Positions 1-8,442 of a DNA stretch of 35,187 bases are shown in pieces (position 1 is the first letter of the stretch; each line of letters starts with the position of its first letter). The notes below the pieces were generated by a model. The model worked only from the letters and a program-made list of their open reading frames with translations. It searched no databases and was not told the origin of the DNA. The stretch comes from Verrucomicrobiaceae bacterium (GTDB taxonomy: Bacteria; Verrucomicrobiota; Verrucomicrobiia; Verrucomicrobiales; DEV007): the NCBI GenBank assembly GCA_004211885.1, contig SHBV01000029.1:1-35187 (forward strand), written 5' to 3'. Both the position numbers and the translations under genes were made by a program.

Positions 1-642
1 ACTTTTGGTAATAGGCTGGCCGATCATTGCCAGCATATCTAATATTGTGGGTTTCTGAGCAGACTTTTCCTTTACGGTAAATTTTCCTTTTTCTCCGGTT
101 TCAATTAAAACAATCTTTCCGGTAAATCTAATTTCGTCATCTTCATCAAAGACTATGATTTGGCCGCCCTGGCTAGGATTGATTGAAAGAAAATCCAGAG
201 AGCCTTGTGAGCTATCATCATCAATATCAATGACTAATGTCTTTGTGCCGTCCACTTCATAGCTGAGAGTTTCATCTAGATCAAGGCTCCCGCCCTCTTC
301 CAATTTATAAATTTTTAATATACCGTTTTCTCCATATTCAAAGACTCCGGTCCCCTTGTCCTCAACACTAATATGTATGCGGCGGTTAATGATATTTTCT
401 TTGAGTGAACTCTTGGAGGATTTGTTATTGATGAAATCCTGATCTGATTTTGAAAGCTTATCTAATGGAACTTTAAAAGTTTTTCCTGATTCAAGCTTCA
501 GAGTGACTTGTTTCTCGAAAATAGAAACAAATTCAGCTTCAACTTTTTTTCCGTTAACAGCTTCCCAGGTTCGGATTCTGGATTCTTCGGCGTAGCAAGT
601 GCCCAGAATAAAGAACACGACCATTATCAAAAACGCTCTCAT
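1..642 (-). CDS. Secreted SHD1-domain protein, 3' part missing
   Basis: The reading frame is open from the ATG at 640-642 to the window edge (214 codons), so the C-terminus lies outside. It starts with a hydrophobic signal peptide ending near CYAEE (residues 1-19). Residues 25-72 read RTWEAVNGKKVEAEFVS, then a stretch ending VPLDKLSKSDQDFI. This is the pattern of the SLA1 homology domain 1-like module (SHD1) common in secreted proteins of Planctomycetes and Verrucomicrobia. The rest is an acidic beta-rich region with a DIDDDSSQG stretch, which I cannot assign to a family. The protein is presumably periplasmic or cell-surface; the SHD1 module has no proven enzymatic role in bacteria. It lies 14 bp downstream of the aquaglyceroporin gene on the same strand, but nothing links it to arsenic. 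The domain call is fairly safe; the function is unknown. Confidence 0.75.
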   Translation of the reverse strand, partial: MRAFLIMVVFFILGTCYAEESRIRTWEAVNGKKVEAEFVSIFEKQVTLKLESGKTFKVPLDKLSKSDQDFINNKSSKSSLKENIINRRIHISVEDKGTGVFEYGENGILKIYKLEEGGSLDLDETLSYEVDGTKTLVIDIDDDSSQGSLDFLSINPSQGGQIIVFDEDDEIRFTGKIVLIETGEKGKFTVKEKSAQKPTILDMLAMIGQPITKS

Positions 643-656
643 GACCGAATATTACT

Positions 657-1418
657 TTATTCTTGAGTTCGGGAGAAGAGAAAATTTCCAATCCATGCTC
701 CGGTCAGTGCGCCTCCGCAAGGCGCAAGGACATAGACTGTGAGCCAGCCCATACCATTATGGGAGAATGGTACCGTTCCCCAACCAGCAATGGCCGAAAA
801 GAATCGAGGAGCAAGGTCCCTTGCAGGATTGAATCCTGCTTGTGTTAGTGGAGCAAAAACGCATATCAGTGTTGTTAGCGCCATGCCGATAGCGATTGGG
901 GTCATTGGGCCGGGGCCTGATTTATTTTCTTTGGCTGTGAATCCGAAAATTACAAGAGCTAACAGGAGTGTACCTAAAAATTCCGCACAAATGGCAGTCA
1001 TGTGTGATACTGGTTTCGCGAAGTATTCACCAAACATTCTTGCTGTGGCGATACTTTCTGGCTCTCCTCTGGTGATGTGTCTTGATTCTTCGAAAGCGCT
1101 GATCTGGCTTTCAAAGAGAAAGAAAACTGCCGATGCAGCAATGAATGCTCCAAGCAATTGGGCTACAAAGTAACCTGGGATCCGGCGCTTTGGAAAGTCT
1201 GCCTGGAATGCGAACGCAAGCGTAATGGCTGGATTGAAGTGAGCTCCACTGTGATGGGTCGTTAAATAGATTGCGCAGGCCAGGCCCAGTCCCCATACCG
1301 CTGCGATTTGAAAAATTCCTTCCGTTGCATCGCTGGTCACGGAACCGGCAACAATACCTAGTCCTAAGAAGACCATGATAAAGGTTCCAATGACTTCGCT
1401 GGCAAACCACTTCGGCAT
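657..1418 (-). CDS. aqpS: MIP-family aquaglyceroporin, probable arsenite channel
   Basis: A 253-residue major intrinsic protein with about six membrane segments. Both half-helix motifs are present: FNPAI near residue 61 and FNPARD near residue 196. The Asp after the second NPA-R motif is the GlpF-type (aquaglyceroporin) signature rather than the strict water-channel one. It is the third gene of a minus-strand arsR-arsC-MIP set, 25 bp after arsC. In Sinorhizobium meliloti, AqpS sits in the ars operon and lets arsenite made by ArsC flow out of the cell. The same context and motif suggest that role here. A plain glycerol facilitator is the alternative. The family call is nearly certain; the arsenite role is inferred from the neighbours. 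Confidence 0.85.
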   Translation of the reverse strand: MPKWFASEVIGTFIMVFLGLGIVAGSVTSDATEGIFQIAAVWGLGLACAIYLTTHHSGAHFNPAITLAFAFQADFPKRRIPGYFVAQLLGAFIAASAVFFLFESQISAFEESRHITRGEPESIATARMFGEYFAKPVSHMTAICAEFLGTLLLALVIFGFTAKENKSGPGPMTPIAIGMALTTLICVFAPLTQAGFNPARDLAPRFFSAIAGWGTVPFSHNGMGWLTVYVLAPCGGALTGAWIGNFLFSRTQE

Positions 1419-1443
1419 ACTTATTTATGATTTCTGTTAATAA

Positions 1444-1881
1444 TTATTCTGTACGTGCTGACCGTATCCCTGCCGCGTAAGCTTCGAAGACCAGTTTAAT
1501 TTCGTCTCTCACTTTTCTGAAAATCTCCATAATTTCATCTTCACTGCCCTCAGCATGAGCCGGATCTTCAAATCCCCAATGATGACGCTGAGTCTGACCG
1601 GGGTACGTTGGGCAGGCCTGATCCGCATTACCACAGACCGTGATGACCGTGTGTATTTCCTGTTCTAGAAAGTCATTCATGTGCTTCGAAGTATGAGCTG
1701 ATATATCAATCCCGATCTCTTCGAGTGCTGTTATAGCTTTGGGGTGAACGTATCCTGAAGGATCGGATCCGGCGCTTGCTACTTCAATGAGATCTGATCC
1801 CGCGTTTCGCAGAATGCCTTCGGCCATATGGCTACGGCACGAGTTTCCGGTACATAAGATAAGTACTGTAGGTTTTTGCAT
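1444..1881 (-). CDS. arsC: Arsenate reductase ArsC, low-molecular-weight phosphatase type
   Basis: A 145-residue protein that reduces arsenate to arsenite in the cytoplasm. The phosphatase-like P-loop CTGNSCRS begins at Cys10. Cys83 and Cys90, in CGNADQACP, sit at the spacing of the resolving cysteines of the thioredoxin-coupled Staphylococcus aureus pI258 enzyme (Cys10, Cys82, Cys89). [12 protein letters not shown] near residues 100-112 supplies the family's Asp-Pro general-acid loop. Length matches the family. The gene lies 11 bp after arsR and 25 bp before the MIP channel, consistent with one transcript: reduction by ArsC, then exit of arsenite through the channel. A protein tyrosine phosphatase is the structural alternative, but the paired C-terminal cysteines and the context favour ArsC. 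Confidence 0.93.
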   Translation of the reverse strand: MQKPTVLILCTGNSCRSHMAEGILRNAGSDLIEVASAGSDPSGYVHPKAITALEEIGIDISAHTSKHMNDFLEQEIHTVITVCGNADQACPTYPGQTQRHHWGFEDPAHAEGSEDEIMEIFRKVRDEIKLVFEAYAAGIRSARTE

Positions 1882-1892
1882 AGGACGATAAA

Positions 1893-2249
1893 TTAGTTAG
1901 TGGTGGGACAGCAGGCAGCCGATGTGTCCATCTGATCAAGATGCTTTAGGTCAGTCCTAAAAATGGGATCTTCACTGGTCAGATCCTGTAAACATTTAAG
2001 ATTATTTTCGAGGATAGGATTTACCTTTTTTGTGATTCGGTAAATCATCCAGTTCGCTCGCCTCTCTGATTCGACCAGACCATGGGACTTTAAGTACGCA
2101 AGATGCTTGGACACCTTGACCTGAGTCTCTTTCAATATTTCCTGTAGATGGCAAACGCAAAGATCTCCATCACTTAAAAGATTGAGGATTCTTAAGCGGG
2201 TCTTATCGCAAAGGCAGCGGTAAACTTGGCACAACTCATCAGAGTTCAT
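1893..2249 (-). CDS. arsR: ArsR-family arsenic-responsive repressor
   Basis: A 118-residue winged-helix regulator and first gene of the ars operon. The DNA-binding helices are visible in [17 protein letters not shown] (about residues 43-59), followed by the wing [11 protein letters not shown]. The metalloid-binding motif CVCHL is at Cys31/Cys33, as in the CVCDL motif of E. coli-type ArsR. Extra cysteines (Cys7, Cys12, Cys14, and a Cys-Cys pair at 112-113) might also take part. It probably represses its own operon until arsenite binds. The ATG at 2247-2249 has an AGGAG ribosome-binding site at 2265-2261. The 111 bp upstream hold the likely promoter. Confidence 0.93.
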   Translation of the reverse strand: MNSDELCQVYRCLCDKTRLRILNLLSDGDLCVCHLQEILKETQVKVSKHLAYLKSHGLVESERRANWMIYRITKKVNPILENNLKCLQDLTSEDPIFRTDLKHLDQMDTSAACCPTTN

Positions 2250-2270
2250 CTTTATATATTCTCCTATAAG

Positions 2271-2299
2271 TATATACCTGTAAAGGAATATTATTTCAA
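2271..2299 (-). promoter_or_regulatory. Putative ars operon promoter
   Basis: On the minus strand a -35-like TTGAAA (2299-2294) is followed after 17 bp by TATATA (2276-2271). An overlapping TATACT at 2274-2269 is an alternative -10. The region is AT-rich, with two TATATA blocks (2253-2258 and 2271-2276) flanking the ribosome-binding site, so an ArsR operator could overlap it. I see no convincing long dyad. Assigned by eye. Confidence 0.35.
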
Positions 2300-2360
2300 T
2301 CTCTCATTATTATTACTGAAAGCTGGATAATAGTCTCACGGCTCCTGCCCTATCATACCC

Positions 2361-3503
2361 TCAGTCTTTGGCCTGGTATTTCTCAACCCAGGCAGGGTAT
2401 TCGACCTTCAGAAGATTCTCTGGCCAGCGGCCTCCAATCCATAAGTGGCCGATGCGCTTCGTATGGCTCAGTTCCGAGAGTTTGTATTTCGCGACTCCCT
2501 TTTCGATGAACATGGGCCGGTCACTTCCGATCTCATAGTAGCGTGCCCAGATCGGTGGCGCCTCCGGATCCACAACAATTTTCCGGTCCACGCCCCCGGG
2601 GAGCGACTTGTCCTCGAAGTTGAGGACCCTGATCCCGGTTATCTTAACTTTATTGAACCATTTTACCGCGCCTGCGATCGCTGCCATAATTTCGGGCGAA
2701 GGGCTATCGATTGACATGAGATAGCGTACAACGCCTACGCTCTCGGCTCCGGACAGGGACGGGTTCTCGGAGATGCGGCCCTGAGCCGGTTTAAGGGTCT
2801 GCTGGTCATGCTGCTGGCACCAGGCAGTCTTTTTTTCGTTTACTATAATCTGGCATTTGAGAATACATTTCCGGCCCCTCATCACCGCGGCCTGACATTT
2901 CTTCTGGAGTATCTCGTCAGCGAGATCATAAGGCGGTCGGCGATGTACGACATCGTCGAGGAGCGCAATGGCTCCGATCATAGCGCCATCGTTGAAAGTG
3001 ATCCGGCTCGAGTATCCTGGCCTGAGCGGATAGAACTGCGGCCAGCCACCGCTTGAATACTGCGCTTTGAGTAAGTAGTGAAGTCCCTTCAAAAATCCTT
3101 CCCTGTACTTCTGCTGACCCGTCGCAGCATGGACCTTGGCGAGAAAACGCATTTCAGACCAAGTCGCGTCATTATCTAAGGTGCATGGATACTTGAGCTG
3201 CTCGAGTGAATCTTTGTACTTCATTCTATCCTCTTGGCTGTGCACATCGATCGCAGCATTTCCGGAGGGATGGATACTCCCGTCGTTTTTGTACCAACCA
3301 CCTAAATCCGACTGAAAGAAGAGGACGTTGTTTCCGATGCGCTGTGCTTCGGGAGTCTTGTACCAGTCTTCTTCCTGATTCGCGCAGTCACGCCATGAGA
3401 TAGCACTAGCTGAGATGGTAACGAGCCAGAGGCACGTGACGAACCCAATGAAGAGCATTTGTTGTGAAGGTCTGAGCCTTTCTATTGAGATATTTGGTCT
3501 CAC
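2361..3503 (-). CDS. Secreted pectate lyase, PelA / PL10-like
   Basis: A 380-residue protein resembling the PelA-type pectate lyases (polysaccharide lyase family 10), which cleave polygalacturonate by beta-elimination. An N-terminal hydrophobic segment (residues 16-34) is a signal peptide. Family landmarks in order: EAQRIGNNVLFFQSDLGGW (about 52-70), NDATWSEMRFLA (111-122), GGWPQFYPL (152-160), ITFNDGAMI (168-176) and RISENPSLSGAESVG (243-257), which carries the conserved Arg and PSLSG block. The second ATG (residue 16) is a possible start, but only the first keeps the charged n-region. The gene diverges from a sulfatase, and the pair may act on the same sulfated or uronic-acid polysaccharide. 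It is visibly GC-richer than most of the window (39 G/C of 60 at 2581-2640), which may indicate acquisition by transfer. Confidence 0.85.
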   Translation of the reverse strand: MRPNISIERLRPSQQMLFIGFVTCLWLVTISASAISWRDCANQEEDWYKTPEAQRIGNNVLFFQSDLGGWYKNDGSIHPSGNAAIDVHSQEDRMKYKDSLEQLKYPCTLDNDATWSEMRFLAKVHAATGQQKYREGFLKGLHYLLKAQYSSGGWPQFYPLRPGYSSRITFNDGAMIGAIALLDDVVHRRPPYDLADEILQKKCQAAVMRGRKCILKCQIIVNEKKTAWCQQHDQQTLKPAQGRISENPSLSGAESVGVVRYLMSIDSPSPEIMAAIAGAVKWFNKVKITGIRVLNFEDKSLPGGVDRKIVVDPEAPPIWARYYEIGSDRPMFIEKGVAKYKLSELSHTKRIGHLWIGGRWPENLLKVEYPAWVEKYQAKD

Positions 3504-3568
3504 TAGTGCATTGTAAAGGTTTGTGTATTGCCTTAGAAGCGATTTCAGCTCATTTTTGGCAAGTACAA

Positions 3569-5143
3569 ATGAAAAGATCTTATCGTTTATTGATTATATC
3601 TCATTCAATACTCCTGACTACAGTCGTATTTCTTATTGCTTCATTTTCATCGCTCACATTATCTGCTGAGAAGGGTCCGCCAAATATTCTTTTTATTCTT
3701 GCTGATGATTTGGGTTATGGCGATGTGGGGTGTTATAATCCAAAATCCAAAGTGCCAACTCCTCACTTGGATCAGTTGGCACTTGATGGAATCCGGTTCA
3801 CTGATGCGCACAGTCCTTCTACGGTATGCACTCCGACACGATATTCTGTTTTGACTGGTCGGATGGCTTTTCGAACGGGAATGAGAGGAGTTTTCACAGG
3901 AGCAGGTGGCCCTTGCATGATTGAGGAGGGTAGGATGACTATCGGGGGAATGCTTCAGGAACGTGGTTATAAGACTGCCCTTTTCGGAAAGTGGCACGTT
4001 GGTATGACTTTCTATGACAAGGGAGGGAAGCCAATTAATAAAAATGGGCTCGAGGCAGTTAAAAGAATTGATTATTCAAGAGTAATTCCAGACGCGCCCA
4101 TTCACCGGGGCTTTGATTTTTTCTATGGTAGTGTTTGCTGTCCTACTACTGACTGGCTCTATGCATTTATAGATGGTGACCGTATTCCTGTTCCTCCAAC
4201 GAAAATAATTGATCGTGGCCCACTTCCAAAGCATCCATACTCGCAAGATAATCGACCAGGAATGATTGCTCCAGGGTATAAGATGGAGGAGATCGATTTG
4301 CAGTTCCTTGATAAGAGCTTGGAATTTCTTGATCAACATACCAAGGCCAAGGAAAAGGCTCCTTTCTTTTTATTCCACTCGACTCAGGCCGTTCACTTAC
4401 CTTCTTTCCCTGCTGATCAATTCAAAGGAAAAACCAAGGCCGGACCGCATGGTGATTTCATTTTTGAGCTCGATTATATAGTTGGTGAACTTCTCGAGGC
4501 CCTAGATAAGCACGGACTTACTGATAATACTCTAGTCATTTTTTCGAGTGATAACGGTCCAGAGGTTCCGACTGTCTTATCGATGCGTAATGATCACGAG
4601 CATGACGGTGCCAGGCCTTGGAGAGGCGTCAAAAGAGATAATTGGGAAGGAGGTCATAGAGTCCCCTTCATTGCTCGCTGGCCCGGTAAGATTAAGCCCG
4701 GTTCGACAAGTGCCCAGACCCTTTGCCTCACTGATCTAATGGCAACTTGTGCAGCTATTACCGGTGCGAAGATTCCCGAGAAGGCCGGTGAGGACAGTGT
4801 AAACATGCTCCCCGCTTTACTGTCAGAGGATCAGGGTAAACAGATCCGTAAATACACATTGCATCAGACGATTAGTCTAGCATTGGCCATTCGGCGTGGT
4901 CCTTGGAAGTACCTTGATCACAAAGGGTCCGGTGGAAATAACTATACTCGTGCCGGTCGTTGGGGAATGAAAAAGTACATCGTTCCAGAGAAGGTGCCTC
5001 AGGCCCCTGGTCAACTATATAACCTTAACAGTGATCCCGGAGAGAGCGAAAATCTGTATTATAAAAATCCAGAAATTGTTAAGGAATTAAAAGAAAAGCT
5101 TGAGCAGTTCAAAGAGAGTGGCCGGAGCGCGCCTCTTTTTTGA
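3569..5143 (+). CDS. Secreted type I sulfatase (formylglycine-dependent)
   Basis: A sulfatase of about 524 residues acting on sulfated polysaccharides or related esters outside the cytoplasm. I chose the ATG at 3569 because it opens directly into a signal peptide (MKRSYRLLIISHS to SLTLSAEKG). The longer frame from 3485 would run into the start of the divergent lyase gene. ILADDLGYGD (Asp46, Asp47) gives two metal ligands. CTPTRYSVLTG at Cys87 is the C-x-P-x-R signature in which Cys becomes formylglycine. GKWHVG and FSSDNGPE supply further active-site blocks. Overall order is that of arylsulfatase/GalNAc-6-sulfatase-like enzymes. The maturation enzyme is not in this window. The exact substrate cannot be read from sequence; the neighbouring lyase suggests an algal or plant acidic glycan. 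Confidence 0.93.
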   Translation: MKRSYRLLIISHSILLTTVVFLIASFSSLTLSAEKGPPNILFILADDLGYGDVGCYNPKSKVPTPHLDQLALDGIRFTDAHSPSTVCTPTRYSVLTGRMAFRTGMRGVFTGAGGPCMIEEGRMTIGGMLQERGYKTALFGKWHVGMTFYDKGGKPINKNGLEAVKRIDYSRVIPDAPIHRGFDFFYGSVCCPTTDWLYAFIDGDRIPVPPTKIIDRGPLPKHPYSQDNRPGMIAPGYKMEEIDLQFLDKSLEFLDQHTKAKEKAPFFLFHSTQAVHLPSFPADQFKGKTKAGPHGDFIFELDYIVGELLEALDKHGLTDNTLVIFSSDNGPEVPTVLSMRNDHEHDGARPWRGVKRDNWEGGHRVPFIARWPGKIKPGSTSAQTLCLTDLMATCAAITGAKIPEKAGEDSVNMLPALLSEDQGKQIRKYTLHQTISLALAIRRGPWKYLDHKGSGGNNYTRAGRWGMKKYIVPEKVPQAPGQLYNLNSDPGESENLYYKNPEIVKELKEKLEQFKESGRSAPLF

Positions 5144-5407
5144 TCACCGGTCACCGGATTGACGCATGGCACCAGTTGTTCCATGGCGGAGACCAGTAGA
5201 GTGCCCTCCCTTGTCAGTTCCACCTCCCTGACGAGCCGCCGTTGTGCCGCCCGACTCAACATCACCGGCTTCGACAAGCTTTGCCAATGGGGGATGCTGT
5301 AACGCTTTCGCGTTCACTTGGCCAGTTTTTCCGGGTCCCAAAAATAGCTTCTTCCCGCCGGGCAGTGGAATCCTTAGCGGCTTATTGGTTTTGTTAATAA
5401 TATCCAT
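5144..5407 (-). CDS. Small protein of unknown function, 87 aa
   Basis: A short frame whose stop lies immediately after the stop of the convergent sulfatase gene. Residues 1-52 look like a real compact domain: MDIINKTNKPLRIPLP, then GGKKLFLGPGKTGQV, and a helix-like tail PPLAKLVEAGDVE. From about residue 53 the sequence becomes a Gly/Thr/Arg-rich low-complexity tail, which may be non-native or a spurious extension. I do not recognise the family. The N-terminal half reads like short beta-sandwich proteins found singly or near phage-like loci, but that is an impression only. No ribosome-binding site is evident. The region is GC-rich relative to the window. It could also be a remnant or a chance frame. 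Confidence 0.45.
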   Translation of the reverse strand: MDIINKTNKPLRIPLPGGKKLFLGPGKTGQVNAKALQHPPLAKLVEAGDVESGGTTAARQGGGTDKGGHSTGLRHGTTGAMRQSGDR

Positions 5408-5509
5408 GAGCGAGCGCAGGATAACATGAACTGGACCATCGTCCAGTCTTCGCAGTCCTTTCTCTTCTATTGAGGGGAGAAATGGTATTTGTGATTAAGT
5501 GGGAGGTCC

Positions 5510-6514
5510 TTATATCCCTAAATAAAGATCTCGGCCCTTGGCAAGTGCAGCAATTTTTCTATCAGCGATACTTCTCTTAAGCATCCAAAAACCACAGTCA
5601 GGATGAATGTATTTTACCCGTCCCTGACCGAGGGCATTTTCAGCCTTTTCGATTGATTGTGCAATTTCTTCGGCAGTTTCTACATGATTAACCTTAATAT
5701 CGACGACGCCGATCCCAATACCGATTTCAGGTTTAATCTCCTTCAAAGCTTCAAGATCATCATCGGGCCGATGAGCAAGTTCGAGGACCAGATGATCACA
5801 GTTAAGAGAATTAAGAAAATCGATTAAGGGTTTCCACTTACCTGACTGTATTGTCTGTCCGCCGTAATTTCCGAAGCAGAAATGCACAGCGGTCTTGCCG
5901 TTAAATGCGTCGAGGACCTTGTTAATTGCTGCGGCTGCGAGTGGTCCATGTTCGGGGCTTCCTGGTACATTAGCTTCATCGACCTGAAGGCATTCACAGG
6001 GACAGTCTTTGACTTGCTCTGCTAATACGTCTGCGATTGCCAGTGTCAGGGCATCAAAGTCTTCGTAGTGATTGTCCAGAAGAGTTCTCGAAAGCATGTA
6101 GGGGCTAGTCACTGTAAATTTAAAATCTCCACTAGATACAGATCCTGCTCGGGCACAATCCTCAATCAGGTTAAGTGAACCGCTATTCAGAGCCGATCGT
6201 ACCACTGCTGCCGGCTTGGCCCGAAATCCCATCTCCTGTTTTTCTCGGAAAGCCTCAGTGTCAGTACGACCTATGGCGCTATCACATCCTCCCATTGGCT
6301 TTAGAAAATATTCAATCATTCCGTTAGTGTCCGGATGATTCACATCGAAACGGTAAAGTTCACCATCAGTTGGTAAATCGATGCCTGAGGAACGTTGCGT
6401 ATCAAAAATGACTCGTGTCGCATCAATGACGGCCTGCTCTGAGGGTAGGGCCGATAGCCATTGAGGCACGGGATATGATCCGACAGTTGTAGTTAGGATT
6501 CTTGGTTCACTCAT
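5510..6514 (-). CDS. MetE C-terminal-domain-like methyltransferase
   Basis: A 334-residue TIM-barrel protein resembling the catalytic C-terminal half of cobalamin-independent methionine synthase, but standalone. The four zinc ligands of that family can be placed: His211 and Cys213 in HFCFGNYGG, Glu245 in LVLELAH, and Cys307 in HPDCGFW. LQVDEANVPG (176-185) matches the homocysteine-site Asp/Glu region. The folate-binding N-terminal half of MetE is absent, so the methyl donor is probably not the usual triglutamyl methyltetrahydrofolate. Standalone homologues are often annotated methionine synthase II. It follows the symporter gene by 12 bp on the same strand, which suggests it may process an imported methylated compound. 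That substrate is inferred only. Confidence 0.82.
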   Translation of the reverse strand: MSEPRILTTTVGSYPVPQWLSALPSEQAVIDATRVIFDTQRSSGIDLPTDGELYRFDVNHPDTNGMIEYFLKPMGGCDSAIGRTDTEAFREKQEMGFRAKPAAVVRSALNSGSLNLIEDCARAGSVSSGDFKFTVTSPYMLSRTLLDNHYEDFDALTLAIADVLAEQVKDCPCECLQVDEANVPGSPEHGPLAAAAINKVLDAFNGKTAVHFCFGNYGGQTIQSGKWKPLIDFLNSLNCDHLVLELAHRPDDDLEALKEIKPEIGIGIGVVDIKVNHVETAEEIAQSIEKAENALGQGRVKYIHPDCGFWMLKRSIADRKIAALAKGRDLYLGI

Positions 6515-6526
6515 GGGATAAATTAT

Positions 6527-8125
6527 TCAGGAAAGGTCACGTTCAAAACTCTCGATATGGGATGGTTTAACTCTTGGAGTCTGAATGCTAACAATGATAA
6601 AGACTATCACATTAAATATCACTGCCAAGCAACCAAGATCGATGAGACGCTTAATGTGTTGAATTCCTTCATCAGAAGAGAAAAGATAAGTCGCCAGAAC
6701 GACTGCGCCTCCTGTACACATGCCGGCAATGGCTCCGGTCCGAGTCCCTTTACGTATGTAAAGGATGTCAATTGCCGCTGGAACTAACTGACAGGAGAAG
6801 GCCATGGCGAGAAAAAAGAATTCGGCAATGGTTTGCAGAAGACCCTTTCCAAAGTCAGTATTTTCTCCAAGAGAAACAATGCCAAGAGCTATTGCTGTTG
6901 TGATTATAATTACGAACCGGCCAACCCAGGCACGTTGTTTTTCAGTGGCATTTGGATTAATTCGATCGTAAAAATCTCTCGTAATGACTCCTCCTAGGGC
7001 ATGGAGATTACTGTCAGCAGTGCTCATAGAGGCGGCCATGATCGCGACCATGATAATTGATATCAAGATGACTCCAAGGCCTCCAAGCATTGCGGGTAAT
7101 TGTTCGCTTAGCATAAATACAGCTATCTGATCTGGTTTATTGAGTCCTTTAGGCAAGTTCTCCGCGATCAGTGGCAGGTTGGGATCAATGGGTGGATGCA
7201 CGGCCCTACCTACCAAACCAACGAGCATCACGCCGAAAAGGAAGCATGCCGGTAAAACGACGGCAAAAATCACAGCACTTTGACGAAGAGTTTTAGAGGA
7301 TTTGGCTGCGTAAAAACGCATCCATTGTGCTGGTTGAACGATGCTTGCCAGTGAGCCAAATAAGCAGAAAGTGAGGATCCACCATGGGTTCCACTTGGAT
7401 TCTGTTGGGTCATGCATTGTGAGTTGCTTAGGGTCAAGTTCAGCGACCTTACTAAAGAAAGGTTCGATCCCTCCTAAACTTACAACTACTGCAGCACCGG
7501 CAAGTAAAGCGCCGGACAGTAGTAGAAGACCTTGCAGTACATCAGTCCATGCAACGGAACGCATTCCGCCGACCAGCACGTAAATGAGGGTGACTAGAGA
7601 GAGAGCAGCTGCTCCAAAGTCAAACATGTTCTCACCGAACAGTTGTTGAGCGAGCATTCCGCCGGCTTTGATCTGAATGATGATGTATGGAAGGACATAG
7701 AGTATACCCAGTACTGCCACCACGAAACGGATTCCAGTTCCACCATAATATCCTGCAATCATGTCTCCAGGAGTCACATAGCCCCTTGCTTGACCGAGTT
7801 TTCGTATTCCGTTCCCGAGTAAATAGACGGCTGCTCCAGCGACTGGTAAATTCAGTGCAAGGAACATTGAGGAAATGCCATTCTCGTAGACTAGGCCCGG
7901 AAAACCAAGTAGGGCAACGCCCGAGAAGAAAGTGGCCATGATCGTTAGTGAGGTGACCAGCAGTCCCTGGCCCCGTCCTGCAAGATAATAGTCCTCCTCA
8001 GTGCCTTTGCTTTTCAGGTACCCGAAAATGCCCAGTCCGAGTAGGATTAATAAATAGATGACCAGGACAATTTTCGGAGTGTGCCCAAGATCAGTACTAG
8101 ATAGTAAAATGATCAGATCACTCAT
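6527..8125 (-). CDS. Sodium:solute symporter (SSS family)
   Basis: A 532-residue membrane protein with about 13 hydrophobic segments and the SSS/PanF-like layout. SKGTEEDYYLAGRG after the first helix is the family's loop signature. FFSGVALLGFPG follows in the unwound helix. ASMSTADSNLHALGGVITRDFY (about residues 366-387) is the typical sodium-site helix and loop. The predicted role is Na+-driven uptake of an organic solute; the substrate is not deducible. A good AAGGGG-like ribosome-binding site lies upstream. The start overlaps the end of the preceding small membrane-protein gene by 8 bp. The downstream metE-like gene and the divergent enolase-superfamily gene suggest a small catabolic module. 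Confidence 0.93.
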   Translation of the reverse strand: MSDLIILLSSTDLGHTPKIVLVIYLLILLGLGIFGYLKSKGTEEDYYLAGRGQGLLVTSLTIMATFFSGVALLGFPGLVYENGISSMFLALNLPVAGAAVYLLGNGIRKLGQARGYVTPGDMIAGYYGGTGIRFVVAVLGILYVLPYIIIQIKAGGMLAQQLFGENMFDFGAAALSLVTLIYVLVGGMRSVAWTDVLQGLLLLSGALLAGAAVVVSLGGIEPFFSKVAELDPKQLTMHDPTESKWNPWWILTFCLFGSLASIVQPAQWMRFYAAKSSKTLRQSAVIFAVVLPACFLFGVMLVGLVGRAVHPPIDPNLPLIAENLPKGLNKPDQIAVFMLSEQLPAMLGGLGVILISIIMVAIMAASMSTADSNLHALGGVITRDFYDRINPNATEKQRAWVGRFVIIITTAIALGIVSLGENTDFGKGLLQTIAEFFFLAMAFSCQLVPAAIDILYIRKGTRTGAIAGMCTGGAVVLATYLFSSDEGIQHIKRLIDLGCLAVIFNVIVFIIVSIQTPRVKPSHIESFERDLS

Positions 8126-8363
8126 TGTCTTGCCCCTTTCTCCATAAAAAACGTGCAGCGACGATAATCACTGCCGCCTCGACAAAGAACCAAAGAACGG
8201 CCCAGACATACAAGGCCGGCATGCCAAACCAAAATTTAGGCTCTGATCCGGGCGAATTGATCATCAATGATCCAGGTCCTGGGCCCATGATTAATGCAAT
8301 TAAAAATATTGCAACCAAGGTAAAAGCCATGGTTCTGTGTTTTTGCTGTTTGTCGCTCGGCAT
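8118..8363 (-). CDS. Small two-helix membrane protein, symporter partner
   Basis: An 81-residue protein with two predicted membrane helices (about residues 11-27 and 49-70) joined by a GSEPKFWFGMPALYVW segment. Small proteins of this shape often precede SSS symporter genes in PVC bacteria and may be accessory subunits. The 8-bp overlap with the symporter start implies translational coupling. I recognise no named family with confidence. The pattern of a basic tail after the second helix (ARFLWRKGQ) suggests a cytoplasmic C-terminus. It is the first gene of the minus-strand unit, with 79 bp to the divergent enolase-superfamily gene. Confidence 0.75.
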   Translation of the reverse strand: MPSDKQQKHRTMAFTLVAIFLIALIMGPGPGSLMINSPGSEPKFWFGMPALYVWAVLWFFVEAAVIIVAARFLWRKGQDNE

Positions 8364-8442
8364 ACTGTCTGATAATCTTTTATTTCAAACGAACATGAGT
8401 AACTTGTCGATTCTCTATTTGAGTCGCATGATTATTTGAAAG

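Noticed and set aside
739..1173. 144-codon plus-strand frame opposite the aquaglyceroporin gene
   Set aside because: It is the complement of a strongly conserved gene, has no recognisable protein pattern and no ribosome-binding site.
3485..3568. N-terminal extension of the sulfatase from 3485
   Set aside because: It overlaps the divergent lyase start and would bury the signal peptide behind 28 unrelated residues.
5144..5170. CACCGG repeats after the sulfatase stop as a terminator
   Set aside because: The CCGGTCACCGG pattern is a short direct repeat with palindromic core, without a T-run.
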